Assembly: GCF_902143385.2 (NCBI RefSeq)
Contig: NZ_CABFUZ020000259.1
Location: 1 to 45,105 of the forward strand
Source of the DNA: Methylacidimicrobium cyclopophantes
Lineage (GTDB): Bacteria > Verrucomicrobiota > Verrucomicrobiia > Methylacidiphilales > Methylacidiphilaceae
DNA: 45,105 bases
Direction of reading: 5' to 3'
In this document: one piece after another, positions 25,837 to 35,123 of the stretch
Layout: each line of letters starts with the position of its first letter
Numbering within the stretch: position 1 is the first letter of the stretch
Notes under the pieces: generated by a model
What the model was told of the DNA's origin: nothing
The model's input: the letters and a program-made list of their open reading frames with translations, nothing else
Databases searched by the model: none
Made by a program: the position numbers and the translations under genes

Positions 25837-26607
25837 GTGAGGGTCATCCTACGTATCTGGAGACAGCCCTTCCCGGAAGAGCGGGGCGGTTTCGTGGAGT
25901 ACGTTCGAGAGAACGTCCGTCCCGACATGTCCTTTCTGGAGATGCTCGACGAGCTCAATCACGATCTGGAGCTCGAAGGAAAGGAACCGATCGCCTTCGA
26001 GCACGACTGCCGGGAAGGGATTTGCGGAAGCTGCTCGCTCATGATCAACGGTCGGCCGCATGGCCCGGGGAGGGCGACGACGAGTTGCCAAGTCTACATG
26101 CGGAGTTTCCGGGACGGAGAGCAAATCACGGTGGAACCTTTCCGCACGAAGGCCTTTCCCGTGATCAAGGACCTTGTGGTCGATCGAAGCGCCTTCGACC
26201 GGATTCTCCAAGCGGGGGGCTATATTTCGGTCGGTACCGGGCAAGCTCCCGAAGCCAACACGATCCCGGTGCCCCACGATGTGGCCGAGGAAGCCTTCGA
26301 CGCCGCACATTGCATCGGTTGCGGCGCCTGTGTAGCCACCTGCATCAACAGCGCCGCAGTGCTTTTCGTCGGTGCGAAAGCGAGACATTTGGGGCTCCTC
26401 CCTCAAGGGAAGTTGGAGCAGGATCTTCGAGTCTTGCGGATGGTCCGCGCCATGGATCGCGAGGGCTTCGGCGCATGCAGCTTCACGAGGGCTTGCGAAG
26501 CGGTCTGTCCAAAAGAAATTTCAGTCGAAGTGATCTCCGCTCTCAATCGCGCCTATTGGTTGGCCCGGACGAAGGAGTTTCTCGGCTGGAGAAAGCCGAT
26601 CGCCTAA
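25837..26607 (+). CDS. sdhB: Succinate dehydrogenase/fumarate reductase iron-sulfur subunit
   Basis: A 256-residue electron-transfer subunit. The [2Fe-2S] ligands are Cys58, 63, 66 and 84 (CREGICGSC...SC). The second domain has CIGCGACVATC for the [4Fe-4S] centre and CSFTRACEAVCPKEI for the remaining centre. It passes electrons from SdhA to SdhC. The start is the GTG at 25837, four bases after the sdhA stop, giving VRVILRIWRQ; AGGAG lies 14 bases upstream inside sdhA and TAAGG closer. The longer frame upstream overlaps sdhA and is rejected. Confidence 0.96.
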   Translation: MRVILRIWRQPFPEERGGFVEYVRENVRPDMSFLEMLDELNHDLELEGKEPIAFEHDCREGICGSCSLMINGRPHGPGRATTSCQVYMRSFRDGEQITVEPFRTKAFPVIKDLVVDRSAFDRILQAGGYISVGTGQAPEANTIPVPHDVAEEAFDAAHCIGCGACVATCINSAAVLFVGAKARHLGLLPQGKLEQDLRVLRMVRAMDREGFGACSFTRACEAVCPKEISVEVISALNRAYWLARTKEFLGWRKPIA

Positions 26608-26666
26608 GGTGGGCCGCTCCGCCGGTCGTCCTTGCCCCGGAATGGCTCGGAGCGGAAAGGAAACCC

Positions 26667-27737
26667 ATGGAGAAAAGAGAGTATCTCGGTTTGCAGGGAG
26701 TCGGCCGCCTTCTCGATTGGCTCCATCGCCATTTCTTTTGGGCTCTCTTGGCGGCGCATGGGTTGGCGGCAATCGCTCCGAATCTCGGGCAGCGGCTCCG
26801 GGGCCTGACTCTCGGGTCGGTTTCGATTCTCGGAGAACCCTTCTCGCTTTCGCTGCCGGTGCTTCTCCTCTTTCTTTTGCTCTGGAACAGCGGATTCGGC
26901 GTTCCCGGAGGCCAATTGGCCGCGCTCTTCCGCAACCTTCGAGCCCTCATTCCGGCTCTTCTCGCCAATTTCCTGATCCCCCTTCTCTTTCTCGCGGGGC
27001 TGCGCACCCTCCTCGGGCCGTGGCACAACCCGGAGGAAGTGGAAAACCTAGTGATGGGCCTTGGACTGGTCGTGGCCATGCCCATTGCAGGAGCTTCGGC
27101 GGCATGGTGCCAGAATGCCGGAGGTGATATGGCGCTTTCCTTGGGATTGGTGCTTACGTCGACTCTTCTCAGTCCGCTGTCGGGTTCTCTTTCCCTTCAC
27201 GCTGTGGCGTCGATGGTGGGAGGAGACTACGCGGAGGACCTTCGCGAAATGGCCGGACGCGGGATGGGAGTCTTCCTCGTGATCTGCGTCATCCTCCCGT
27301 CGCTTCTCGGAATTCTGGCCCGCAGGCGGGCGGGCGATGCCCTCTTCGCCCGGTTCCGGCCCGCCTTGCGGCCGGCCAATGAGCTCATTCTTCTTTGGCT
27401 GATTTACATGAATGCCGCCGCCGCTCTCCCCTACGCATTTCGCCATTTCGATGGGGATTTTCTTGCGATGCTCCTCATCGGTTCCGGTATCCTTTGCCTG
27501 CTCCGTTTCCAGTCCGGAGATTGGCTCGGACGGCTTTTGAAAACCTCTGTTCCGGAGAGAACCGCACTGGTCTACGGTCTCGGGATGAACAACAACGGCA
27601 GCGGATTGGTCTTGGCGACCGTCGCGGTTCCCGACCATCCATTGGCGATTCTGCCGATCGTTTTCTACACCCTCCTGCAGCAGGTGACCGCCGCTTGGTA
27701 TTATAGCTACCGGCTCCCACGACGCGAGCAGCGTTAG
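26667..27737 (+). CDS. Bile acid:sodium symporter (SBF/BASS) family transporter
   Basis: A 356-residue integral membrane protein with about nine or ten hydrophobic segments. The C-terminal stretch GMNNNGSGLVLATVAVPDHP and the central MPIAGASAAWCQNAGGDMALSLGLVL resemble the crossover regions of SBF/BASS proteins, which move organic anions such as keto acids or pantothenate with sodium. The substrate is not predictable. The ATG at 26667 is preceded by AAAGGA. It follows sdhB by 59 bases on the same strand and could be read through from the sdh promoter. It converges with pstB. Confidence 0.8.
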   Translation: MEKREYLGLQGVGRLLDWLHRHFFWALLAAHGLAAIAPNLGQRLRGLTLGSVSILGEPFSLSLPVLLLFLLLWNSGFGVPGGQLAALFRNLRALIPALLANFLIPLLFLAGLRTLLGPWHNPEEVENLVMGLGLVVAMPIAGASAAWCQNAGGDMALSLGLVLTSTLLSPLSGSLSLHAVASMVGGDYAEDLREMAGRGMGVFLVICVILPSLLGILARRRAGDALFARFRPALRPANELILLWLIYMNAAAALPYAFRHFDGDFLAMLLIGSGILCLLRFQSGDWLGRLLKTSVPERTALVYGLGMNNNGSGLVLATVAVPDHPLAILPIVFYTLLQQVTAAWYYSYRLPRREQR

Positions 27738-27803
27738 TCCGCATGTCGCATCAGGTTCGTACCCGAGGCAGCGCAAACCGGCGTGGATGCGAGGAAACGG
27801 AAT

Positions 27804-28631
27804 CTATCCATAGCGGCCGGTCAGATAGTCTTCCGTCTGTTTTTGGTGAGGGTTCGTAAAAAGCTTCTTGGTCGACTCGAACTCGATGAGCTTCCCTTCC
27901 AGGAAAAAGGCGGTAAAGTCCGCCGTCCGCCCCGCTTCCTGCAAGTTGTGCGTCACCAGCACGATCGAATAGTGCTCCCGGAGATCCCGGATGAGCGATT
28001 CGATTTGCGCCGTCGCGATGGGATCGAGGGCCGAGCAGGGCTCGTCCATGAGCAGCACTTCGGGTCTGACGGCGAGGGCTCTGGCGATGCAGAGCCGCTG
28101 CTGCTGGCCGCCGGAGAGTTCGGTCCCCGGGGCATGGAGCCGGTCCTTCACCTCGTTCCAGAGTGCCGCCATTCGAAGGGCTTCCTCGAGCCGTTCTTCC
28201 AGGAGGCTTCGGTTTCGGATACCGGCCAGTCGCAAGCCGACCAGCACATTCTCTTGAATGCTCATGGTCGGAAACGGGTTCGACTTCTGAAAGACCATTC
28301 CTACGCGGCGCCGGAGAAGAATGGGGTCGACCTTCGGATCATAGATGTCTTCTCCGAAAAGGCGAACCCTGCCTTGAATCCGCACTCCCGGAGTAAACTC
28401 GTGCATTCGGTTGAGGGTTCTCAGGAAGGTGCTTTTTCCGCAGCCGCTGGGTCCGATGATCCCCGTCACCTGACGAGCGGGAATTTCCAGAGAGATCCCG
28501 TGCAGGACGGGACGGCTTCCGAAGGCGACACGCAACTCTTCGATTTGGAAAGCAGCCGGGATTTTCTGCGGATCGGTTTCCCGTGAAGAAGCGGGAGCCG
28601 AACCCTCGGGATCGGGCAGACTTCGGCTCAT
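27804..28631 (-). CDS. pstB: Phosphate ABC transporter ATP-binding protein
   Basis: A 275-residue ATPase of the high-affinity phosphate importer, at the inner face of the membrane. Walker [10 protein letters not shown], the ABC signature LSGGQQQRL, and Walker [14 protein letters not shown] are intact, as is the switch His in LVTHNLQEA. The first 30 residues, rich in Pro, Ser and Glu, are a non-conserved extension. Its ATG overlaps the pstA stop (ATGA). It is the last gene of pstSCAB; no phoU follows, because the next gene is on the opposite strand. Confidence 0.97.
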   Translation of the reverse strand: MSRSLPDPEGSAPASSRETDPQKIPAAFQIEELRVAFGSRPVLHGISLEIPARQVTGIIGPSGCGKSTFLRTLNRMHEFTPGVRIQGRVRLFGEDIYDPKVDPILLRRRVGMVFQKSNPFPTMSIQENVLVGLRLAGIRNRSLLEERLEEALRMAALWNEVKDRLHAPGTELSGGQQQRLCIARALAVRPEVLLMDEPCSALDPIATAQIESLIRDLREHYSIVLVTHNLQEAGRTADFTAFFLEGKLIEFESTKKLFTNPHQKQTEDYLTGRYG

Positions 28632-29539
28632 CGGGTCTTCCCCTTCGACAGGATCCGGACCACGGCGTTCATTAGGAAAACCAACGCAAGCAGGACCAGG
28701 GCCCCCGCCCAGGCTTGCCTATGCCAATCCGGGTAGGGAGAGATCGCATAGGCAAAGATTTGCAGCGGGAGCGCGGCCATCGGTTCGTCCAAGCGGGAGG
28801 CCCAGACGCGGTTCCCGAAAGCGGTGAAGAGCAGAGGAGCCGTCTCGCCGGCAACGCGAGCAGCGGCAAGCAGAACGCCGGTGACGACTCCTCGCCGGGC
28901 GGTTGCCAGGACGATATGGAGGATCACTTGGCTCCTCCGAATCCCCAGGGCCAGTCCGGCTTCGCGGTAGGCGGGAGGAACGAGCCGGACGACATCTTCG
29001 GTCGTCCGCAAAATCAAGGGGATCATAATAAAGGAAAGGGCCAATCCGCCGGCAAGGCCGGAAAAAGTTTTCATGCGGAGGACGACCCAGGAATAGACGA
29101 CGATACCCCAGATGATCGAAGGAACGGCGTTGAGAACGTCCGCAGTGAACCGGATTGCCGCGCGAAGGCGGGGTCCTCCGTACTCGCAGAGGCAGACTCC
29201 TCCCAGGACGCCGATGGGGGCTCCGATGGCTGTCGCTACGGCGACCAAGATACAGCTTCCGACGACCGCATTGGCCATCCCCCCCCCGGTTTCGCCGACG
29301 GGTTTCGGCAATTGCGTGAGAAAGTCCCACGTGAGAGAGGATCCGCCGGAAGAGAGAAGAAAGACGAAGATGAGCAGCAGCGGACTGATCACCACGATGG
29401 CCGCAAGCGCTGAAACAATCTGGAACAAGCGGTCGAGAATCTTCCGCATCCGATAGCGGGGGGAATCCCCCATCCCTTTCGGGAATCCGTCCGTCCGCGT
29501 CTTCCGTTGCGGAGCGCGAGGAGTGGGGGAGGGGCTCAT
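28628..29539 (-). CDS. pstA: Phosphate ABC transporter permease PstA
   Basis: A 303-residue inner-membrane permease with about six hydrophobic segments. The binding-protein-dependent transport loop (EAA-like) is seen around [29 protein letters not shown]. It pairs with PstC to form the phosphate channel. Its ATG overlaps the pstC stop and its stop overlaps the pstB start, each by ATGA, so the three proteins are translationally coupled. Confidence 0.96.
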   Translation of the reverse strand: MSPSPTPRAPQRKTRTDGFPKGMGDSPRYRMRKILDRLFQIVSALAAIVVISPLLLIFVFLLSSGGSSLTWDFLTQLPKPVGETGGGMANAVVGSCILVAVATAIGAPIGVLGGVCLCEYGGPRLRAAIRFTADVLNAVPSIIWGIVVYSWVVLRMKTFSGLAGGLALSFIMIPLILRTTEDVVRLVPPAYREAGLALGIRRSQVILHIVLATARRGVVTGVLLAAARVAGETAPLLFTAFGNRVWASRLDEPMAALPLQIFAYAISPYPDWHRQAWAGALVLLALVFLMNAVVRILSKGKTR

Positions 29540-30561
29540 TGCTTCGTCTCGATGGGTTGCAGGGGCAGAGGCCGGGGCGAAAAAAAGAAGGGTACATTGT
29601 GGATCAGCAAGCGGGCGAAAAAGTTGACGATGAGGGTCACGGCCACCAGGGTCAGGCCGATTGCGAAGAGGGCGGAAAGATGCTCTTCAGAAGTGGCCTC
29701 GGCGAATTCGTTGACCAAAACGCTGGCCAACGTGTAGCCGGGGGCGAAGAGGGAGAGGAGGATCTCGGGGCGGTTCCCGATCACCATCGTGACCGCCATG
29801 GTCTCTCCCAAGGCTCGGCCCAAACCCAGGACCCCGGCGCCGACCAGTGCGCTGCGGCCATACGGAAGCACGGCGACCTGAATCACTTCCCAGCGGGTAG
29901 CCCCCAAAGCCCAAGCAGCTTCCCGCAGCGTCGGCGGAACCGAACGTAAGATCTCGATCGCCAGGGAAGTAATGATCGGAGTGATCATGATCGCGATGAC
30001 CAAGGCACCCGCCAAAAGGCTCACCCCGTAAATCGGACCCTGGAAGAAAGGGAGCCAGTGGAAGGCCTTTTGCAAAAAAGGGAAGGCGGACTGCCGTAAC
30101 CAGGGTACCATCTCGAACATGGCCCAGAGTCCCCAGACAACGCTCGGAACGGCTGCCATGATGTCGATCAATCCCAGGACGGGGCGACGAAGCCAGACCG
30201 GAGCGAGCTCGGTCAAAAAGAGCGCGGTCGCGACCGAAAGGGGGAACGCCAAGAGCAGCGCGATGGCGGAGGAGAGGAAAGTCCCGTACAAAAACGGGAG
30301 AGCTCCAAATCGTCCGGCGACCGGATCCCACTGGGACCCTGTGAGAAATGCCATGCCGTATCGGCTGATCGCCTTTTCCGCTCCCCGATAGAGCTCCCAT
30401 CCGAGCAAGCCCGCGAGGACGAAAACGGAGATGCCCATTGCCACGGCCACGATCCCGAACCCTTTGTCGAGAATCCAGCCGGGGGCGAAGGACGCATTCC
30501 GCAAAGCGGCGGAAGCGCGGAAAGGCTCATTCGGAAATCTGTCGGCGTGGCGGCCTTTCAC
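29536..30561 (-). CDS. pstC: Phosphate ABC transporter permease PstC
   Basis: A 341-residue permease with six main membrane segments after a hydrophilic start of about 30 residues. The EAA-like loop is PPTLREAAWALGATRWEVIQVAVLP, and the GLIDIMAAVPSVVWGLWAMF region is typical of PstC. The start is GTG at 30561, 9 bases after the pstS stop; no strong ribosome binding site is seen, so coupling to pstS is likely. Confidence 0.95.
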   Translation of the reverse strand: MKGRHADRFPNEPFRASAALRNASFAPGWILDKGFGIVAVAMGISVFVLAGLLGWELYRGAEKAISRYGMAFLTGSQWDPVAGRFGALPFLYGTFLSSAIALLLAFPLSVATALFLTELAPVWLRRPVLGLIDIMAAVPSVVWGLWAMFEMVPWLRQSAFPFLQKAFHWLPFFQGPIYGVSLLAGALVIAIMITPIITSLAIEILRSVPPTLREAAWALGATRWEVIQVAVLPYGRSALVGAGVLGLGRALGETMAVTMVIGNRPEILLSLFAPGYTLASVLVNEFAEATSEEHLSALFAIGLTLVAVTLIVNFFARLLIHNVPFFFSPRPLPLQPIETKQ

Positions 30562-30570
30562 GACAGTCTC

Positions 30571-31602
30571 TTATCGGATCTCCCGCAAGCTTTCCAGCAC
30601 CCGTTCCCGGAGACGGGGGGGCAGAGGTGCGTAGTCGAGCGGAGCTGCGAATGCTTGGCCGTCGGTGAGGCACCAGCGCACAAAAGCCAGGAGCTTTTTT
30701 GCTTTTTCCTGGTTCGGAGGGTTCTGGTAGAGCAGCAGCCATGTCAAGCCTGCGATGGGATAGGCCCAAGGGCCTTCGGCATTGGCGATCGAGATCCGGA
30801 AGTCGCTCCGATCGAGAGCGCTCGATTCCAACGCCTCCGTGACCGACCGTGGAGAAGGAAGCACATAATTCCCAGAGGGATTTTGGATGGCGGCGACGGG
30901 AAGACGATTCTGGACGGCGAAAGCCAATTCCAGGTAGCCTATGGAGCCGGGAAGGGAACGGATCTGCCCTGCGACTCCTTCGTTTCCCTTGGCTCCGATG
31001 CCGGTCGGCCATCGCACGGCGGTTCCCCGTCCCGCGATCCGGGCCCATTCGGGACTCACCTTCGAGAGGTAGTCGGTAAAGATATAGGTGGTGCCGCTTC
31101 CGTCGGAGCGGTGGACGACTACCAGAGGGAGCGAGGGGAGCCGGATTTCCGGATTGATCCGGGCGAGCCGCGGGTCGTCCCAGGAGTGGATCCGGCCCAG
31201 GAAGATGTCGGCCACGATATCCGCGGTAAAACGCAGGGGAGGGGATCCGGGAAGATTGTAGGCGAGGGCGTCGGCCCCGGCAACCATAGGGATATGGAGA
31301 ATCTTGCCGGGCGCAGCCCTAAGCAGAGCTTCGCGCATGGGGCTGTCGGAGGCTCCGAAGTCGACCGTCTGATGGAGAAGCTGCTGTTGTCCTCCCCCGG
31401 ATCCGATCGCCTGATAGTTGAAGCGGACGGAGGGGTCGAGACGCTCGTAGGTCGTAAACCAGCGAGCGTAGAGGGGGTAGGGAAAGGAGGCTCCGGCACC
31501 GTTGATCAGGGGCCTTGTCTCGTTTCGCGGAGCTCCGAACATCAGCCAAAGAAGAGCCAAGGCCAACAGGAGGAAAAGGTTCCAAGCGTTGGGAATCCTC
31601 AT
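30571..31602 (-). CDS. pstS: Phosphate-binding protein PstS
   Basis: A 343-residue periplasmic phosphate-binding protein. One N-terminal hydrophobic segment (LFLLLALALLWLMFG) acts as a signal peptide or anchor; there is no lipobox cysteine. Phosphate-contacting motifs are GAGASFPYPLYARW, QAIGSGGGQQQL, FGASDSPM and RSDGSGTTYIFTDYLSKV. The ATG at 31602 is chosen; the frame extends far upstream, but into sequence reading as a shadow of the divergent gene. It is first of pstSCAB. I saw no convincing Pho box in the 170-base divergent upstream region. Confidence 0.95.
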   Translation of the reverse strand: MRIPNAWNLFLLLALALLWLMFGAPRNETRPLINGAGASFPYPLYARWFTTYERLDPSVRFNYQAIGSGGGQQQLLHQTVDFGASDSPMREALLRAAPGKILHIPMVAGADALAYNLPGSPPLRFTADIVADIFLGRIHSWDDPRLARINPEIRLPSLPLVVVHRSDGSGTTYIFTDYLSKVSPEWARIAGRGTAVRWPTGIGAKGNEGVAGQIRSLPGSIGYLELAFAVQNRLPVAAIQNPSGNYVLPSPRSVTEALESSALDRSDFRISIANAEGPWAYPIAGLTWLLLYQNPPNQEKAKKLLAFVRWCLTDGQAFAAPLDYAPLPPRLRERVLESLREIR

Positions 31603-31658
31603 GGGAAAGATGGGCGGCCCTTCGGTCGAAAGCCTATCAGTCCGATCTGCTTTTTGCC

Positions 31659-31691
31659 AGAAGGCGCCGTCTTTCGAGCCGGAGAAGGCGC
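31659..31691. repeat. Direct repeat pair upstream of pstS
   Basis: The 9-mer AGAAGGCGC occurs at 31659-31667 and 31683-31691, 24 bases apart start to start, in the 170-base region between the divergent pstS and the DsrE-like gene. It might be a regulator binding site for pstS (57-89 bases before its ATG), but the spacing does not match the known Pho box (11 bases). Confidence 0.25.
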
Positions 31692-31772
31692 ATCTCTTTT
31701 CTTTTGGGCGATTGACCCTCGCCATTTGCTTGTGCCACAAGAGGAGACGGAACTTCTTCTCGTCAAGGACAA

Positions 31773-32063
31773 GTGGAGAGAGAAAAGCCGGTTCTTGTCG
31801 TGGTGGATGCCGATCCTTCGCGGAGTCATCGGGCGGCAGAGGGTCTTCGGATTGCGGCGGGGCTATCGATGTATCCGGGGATTCGCGTGACCGTCCTGCT
31901 CGGGGAGCATGCGGCTCGGGCGTGGCGCACGCGGTCGGCTCGGCGGGTCGATGCGGAAGTCTGGGATCGGGCTCTTGCAGATCTGGTCGAGAATCGTGTG
32001 CCCGTGCTGGAAGAGGAACCTTCCGGCATCGCTTGGCAAGGGGTGATACGGTTTGCGGAATAG
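31773..32063 (+). CDS. Small DsrE-like fold protein
   Basis: A 96-residue cytosolic protein. The opening PVLVVVDADPSRSHRAAEGLRIAAGLSMYPGIRVTVLLGEHAA follows the beta-alpha-beta pattern of the DsrE/TusD family (strand, then helix with ALRLA-like residues, then VTVFL strand). It contains no cysteine, so it cannot be a persulfide carrier like DsrE or TusD. The start is GTG at 31773, with AAGGA three bases upstream. The prenyl synthase starts 27 bases downstream, so it is the first gene of the hopanoid block. Family assignment is moderate; function is unknown. Confidence 0.65.
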   Translation: MEREKPVLVVVDADPSRSHRAAEGLRIAAGLSMYPGIRVTVLLGEHAARAWRTRSARRVDAEVWDRALADLVENRVPVLEEEPSGIAWQGVIRFAE

Positions 32064-32090
32064 AGCCGCAAACAAGGGGAGGGACGCAGG

Positions 32091-32975
32091 TTGAACACGG
32101 ATATCCACGCCTATCTGGCGGAACGGAGGAGGGTGATCGATGAGGCGCTACGGAGCTACCTGCCTCCACCCACGAAAAAGCCCCGAATCCTTCACGAGGC
32201 GATGAGCCACAGCCTGTTTGCAGGGGGGAAGCGACTGCGACCAACCCTCTGCTTGGCGGCATGCGAGGCGGTGGGGGGCGACTCGGCCGCCGCGCTTCCG
32301 CTCGCCTGTGCGGTGGAGTGCGTCCATACCTACTCTCTCATCCACGACGACCTCCCCGCCATGGACAACGACGATTGGAGAAGGGGGAAGCCGACCCTTC
32401 ACAAGATTTACGGAGAGGCCGTGGCCATCCTGGCGGGAGATGCTCTTCTGGCCGAGGCCTTCGAGATCGCTTGTCGCTACCCCGGGGGCAGCTACGGATC
32501 GGCGGTCGTGGTCGGGGAGTTGGCTCGCGCTTCCGGAAGCCGTGCTTTGGTGGCCGGTCAAGTCGCCGATCTAGAGGCGGAGGGCAAGGAGATCTCGGTT
32601 CGAGAGCTTCGAGCGATCCACTTGCGGAAGACCGGCGCCCTGATCACGACGTCTCTCCGTTTGGGAGCCATGGCGGGAGAGGCCAGCCGCGAATCGTTGC
32701 GAGCGATCACTGAGTTCGGCCGATTCCTGGGACTAGCCTTTCAGGTGATTGACGACATCCTGGACCTGACCCAGACTCGCGAAACCTTGGGCAAGAGCGC
32801 TGGGAAGGATCTTGCGGCGGAGAAAGCCACCTATCCCCGCCTCTTGGGTCTCGAGGGAGCGCAGCAAGCGGCGCAGCGATACACCGCTCGCGCCCATGAG
32901 GCGCTTGCTGCCCTGGGGACGAGGGGTGCCACCCTCGCTGCGTTGGCTCGCCATCTTCTCGCACGGGAGAGCTAG
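32091..32975 (+). CDS. ispA: Farnesyl/geranylgeranyl diphosphate synthase
   Basis: A short-chain trans-prenyl diphosphate synthase of 294 residues, making C15 (or C20) chains from IPP and DMAPP. FAGGKRLRP is near the N-terminus. The first aspartate-rich motif is DDLPAMD (the DDx4D bacterial FPPS form) and the second is DDILD. Chain length is inferred from this form and from position: farnesyl diphosphate is the precursor of squalene for the cyclase encoded next. The start is TTG at 32091, behind GGGGAGGGA; there is no nearby ATG. The gap to shc is 15 bases. Confidence 0.93.
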   Translation: MNTDIHAYLAERRRVIDEALRSYLPPPTKKPRILHEAMSHSLFAGGKRLRPTLCLAACEAVGGDSAAALPLACAVECVHTYSLIHDDLPAMDNDDWRRGKPTLHKIYGEAVAILAGDALLAEAFEIACRYPGGSYGSAVVVGELARASGSRALVAGQVADLEAEGKEISVRELRAIHLRKTGALITTSLRLGAMAGEASRESLRAITEFGRFLGLAFQVIDDILDLTQTRETLGKSAGKDLAAEKATYPRLLGLEGAQQAAQRYTARAHEALAALGTRGATLAALARHLLARES

Positions 32976-32990
32976 GAGCAGGCGATCGGC

Positions 32991-35123
32991 GTGGCTCGGC
33001 TGGAGACGCTGTTTTGGGTTGACGCTGACCGGTTTTGCGCGCTATCTGCCGACGTTCCTATGCGATCCGGCAAATTGTTTTCCCAACCTTCCGAAGGCAA
33101 AACGAAAACAAAGCCCGTCTTGGTGATCGAGGAGACACTCGACCATGCCCAAGCGGTCGGGCTGGCCGTTGCCCGAGCGCAAAGCTATCTTCTCTCCACC
33201 CAAAAGCCCGATGGACATTGGGTGGGAGAGCTCTTTGCCGATGTGACCCTGGCTTGTGATCGAATCTTGCTCATGCATTGGCTCGGCAAGGTCGATTATC
33301 GCAAGCAGGCCCGATTCGTAAAACACATCCTGGATCGGCAGTTGCCCGACGGCGGCTGGAATATCTACCCCGGGGGTCCCAGCGAACTCAACGCGACGAT
33401 CAAAGCCTACGCCGCCCTCAAGTTGGCGGGTTTCGCCCCGGAGGATCCGGTGATGGAGCGGGCTCGGTCAACGATCCTACGGCTGGGAGGGATTCCCAAG
33501 TCGATGACCTACACGAAGTTGGGATTGGCACTCCTTGGCATCTATCCTTGGCATCAGCTCCCGGTGATTCCGCCGGAGATCATGCTTTTCCCGTCCTGGT
33601 TCCCCTTTCATCTCTACAAGATGTCGGCTTGGACCCGGACGATGCTGGTCCCTTTGATGATCATCCACCACTTCAAGCCGACCCGCCAGCTTCCCCTCCA
33701 TCTGCAACTGCATGAGCTCTTTCCTGCGGGCGCGGAGCAGGAAGGCCTTTCCTGGATTTGGTCCGCGAAGCTCTTTTCCAAAAGGAATTTCTTCTTGCTT
33801 TGCGACAAGCTGCTCCAACTTTGGGACCGTTCTCCTTGGAAGCCTCTGCGAGCTCGGGCCTTGAAAAAGGCGGAGGAGTGGTTGACGCAGCGGATGGGAG
33901 CCGGCTCCGACGGCCTCGGGGCGATCTTCCCGGCGATGCACTATGCGATCGTCGCGCTCAAGGCCTTGGGATATCCCGAGGAGAATCCCCTCTACCAGAA
34001 AGCGGTTCGCGACTTCGAGGGTCTGGAGGTAGACGAAGGGGAAGAGCGCGACTTTCGGGTCCAACCTTGCCTTTCGCCCGTCTGGGATACGGCGGTCGCG
34101 GGCGTGGCCTTGAGCAAGTCCGGGTTGCCTCTCGATCAGGCGGAGCTTCGCAAAGCGGCCGCCTGGCTCATGGAGCGAGAAATTCAGGTGCGGGGCGACT
34201 GGTACGTAAACAATCCCCATCCGGAATGCAGCGGTTGGGCATTTGAGTATAACAACGTCTATTATCCCGATGTCGACGACACGCTGATGGTGCTTCTCGC
34301 GTTGTTGCGCATCGAGACCGAAGATGAGGAGAGAAAGCGGGAAGTGATCGACCGGGCTTTCCGCTGGGTAGTCAGCTTTCAATGCCGGAACGGCGGTTGG
34401 GCGGCCTTCGATAAAGACGTCAACAGCCCCTGGCTCGAGGACGTGCCTTTTGCCGACCACAATGCCATCCTCGATCCGCCCTGCTCCGACATCACCGCCA
34501 GAGCCCTTGAGCTGGCAGGGATGTTGGGAGTCAAGCGCACCGAGCCTTTCGTGCAGCGGGGAATCCGCTTTCTCCGGGAGACGCAGGAATCCGACGGCTC
34601 GTGGTTCGGTCGATGGGGAGTGAACTATGTCTACGGGACATGGCAAGCGCTCCGTGGATTACGAGCGATCGGGGAGGACATGAACCAACAGTGGATTTTG
34701 CGGGCGCGTGACTGGTTGGAATCCTGTCAGAACGAGGATGGCGGATGGGGAGAAACGCCGGATTCCTACGAAAACCCTCAGCTCAAAGGTAGGGGACCGA
34801 GTACCGCTTCGCAAACGGCCTGGGCGATCATGGGAATTCTTGCGTGCGGAGAAGCCGATCGACCCAGCGTGCGGCGAGGGGTTTCCTATCTTCTGCGGAA
34901 GCAGGATCCGGACGGTTCTTGGCCGGAAGAGTTCCTTACGGGCACGGGATTTCCGGGTGTCTTTTATCTGAAATACGACATGTACCGGAATGCCTGGCCC
35001 CTGCTTGCGCTCTCCGAGTATGCCAAAGCCCTCTCGGCGGCGAAGGAACAGACCGAGGCTTGGGTTCGTGCCACCCTCTCCGTCGCGGTTCGCTCCCGTT
35101 CCAGCGCCGGCGGAATCGGATGA
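32991..35123 (+). CDS. shc: Squalene-hopene cyclase
   Basis: A monotopic membrane enzyme cyclising squalene to hopene/diplopterol. From the GTG at 32991 it has 710 residues; an in-frame ATG at 33060 would give 687 and is a possible true start, as neither has strong ribosome-binding signals at ideal spacing. The catalytic DxDD motif is PDVDDT (Asp427, Asp429, Asp430 in the longer numbering). Several QW-type repeats occur, such as QLPDGGWNIYP, QCRNGGWAAFD, QESDGSWFGRW, QNEDGGWGETP and QDPDGSWPEE. The stop overlaps the hpnG start (ATGA). Squalene synthesis genes (hpnCDE) are not in this window. Confidence 0.97.
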   Translation: MARLETLFWVDADRFCALSADVPMRSGKLFSQPSEGKTKTKPVLVIEETLDHAQAVGLAVARAQSYLLSTQKPDGHWVGELFADVTLACDRILLMHWLGKVDYRKQARFVKHILDRQLPDGGWNIYPGGPSELNATIKAYAALKLAGFAPEDPVMERARSTILRLGGIPKSMTYTKLGLALLGIYPWHQLPVIPPEIMLFPSWFPFHLYKMSAWTRTMLVPLMIIHHFKPTRQLPLHLQLHELFPAGAEQEGLSWIWSAKLFSKRNFFLLCDKLLQLWDRSPWKPLRARALKKAEEWLTQRMGAGSDGLGAIFPAMHYAIVALKALGYPEENPLYQKAVRDFEGLEVDEGEERDFRVQPCLSPVWDTAVAGVALSKSGLPLDQAELRKAAAWLMEREIQVRGDWYVNNPHPECSGWAFEYNNVYYPDVDDTLMVLLALLRIETEDEERKREVIDRAFRWVVSFQCRNGGWAAFDKDVNSPWLEDVPFADHNAILDPPCSDITARALELAGMLGVKRTEPFVQRGIRFLRETQESDGSWFGRWGVNYVYGTWQALRGLRAIGEDMNQQWILRARDWLESCQNEDGGWGETPDSYENPQLKGRGPSTASQTAWAIMGILACGEADRPSVRRGVSYLLRKQDPDGSWPEEFLTGTGFPGVFYLKYDMYRNAWPLLALSEYAKALSAAKEQTEAWVRATLSVAVRSRSSAGGIG

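Noticed and set aside
33477-34646. A 389-codon minus-strand frame
   Set aside because: It is antisense to squalene-hopene cyclase, which carries DxDD and QW repeats.
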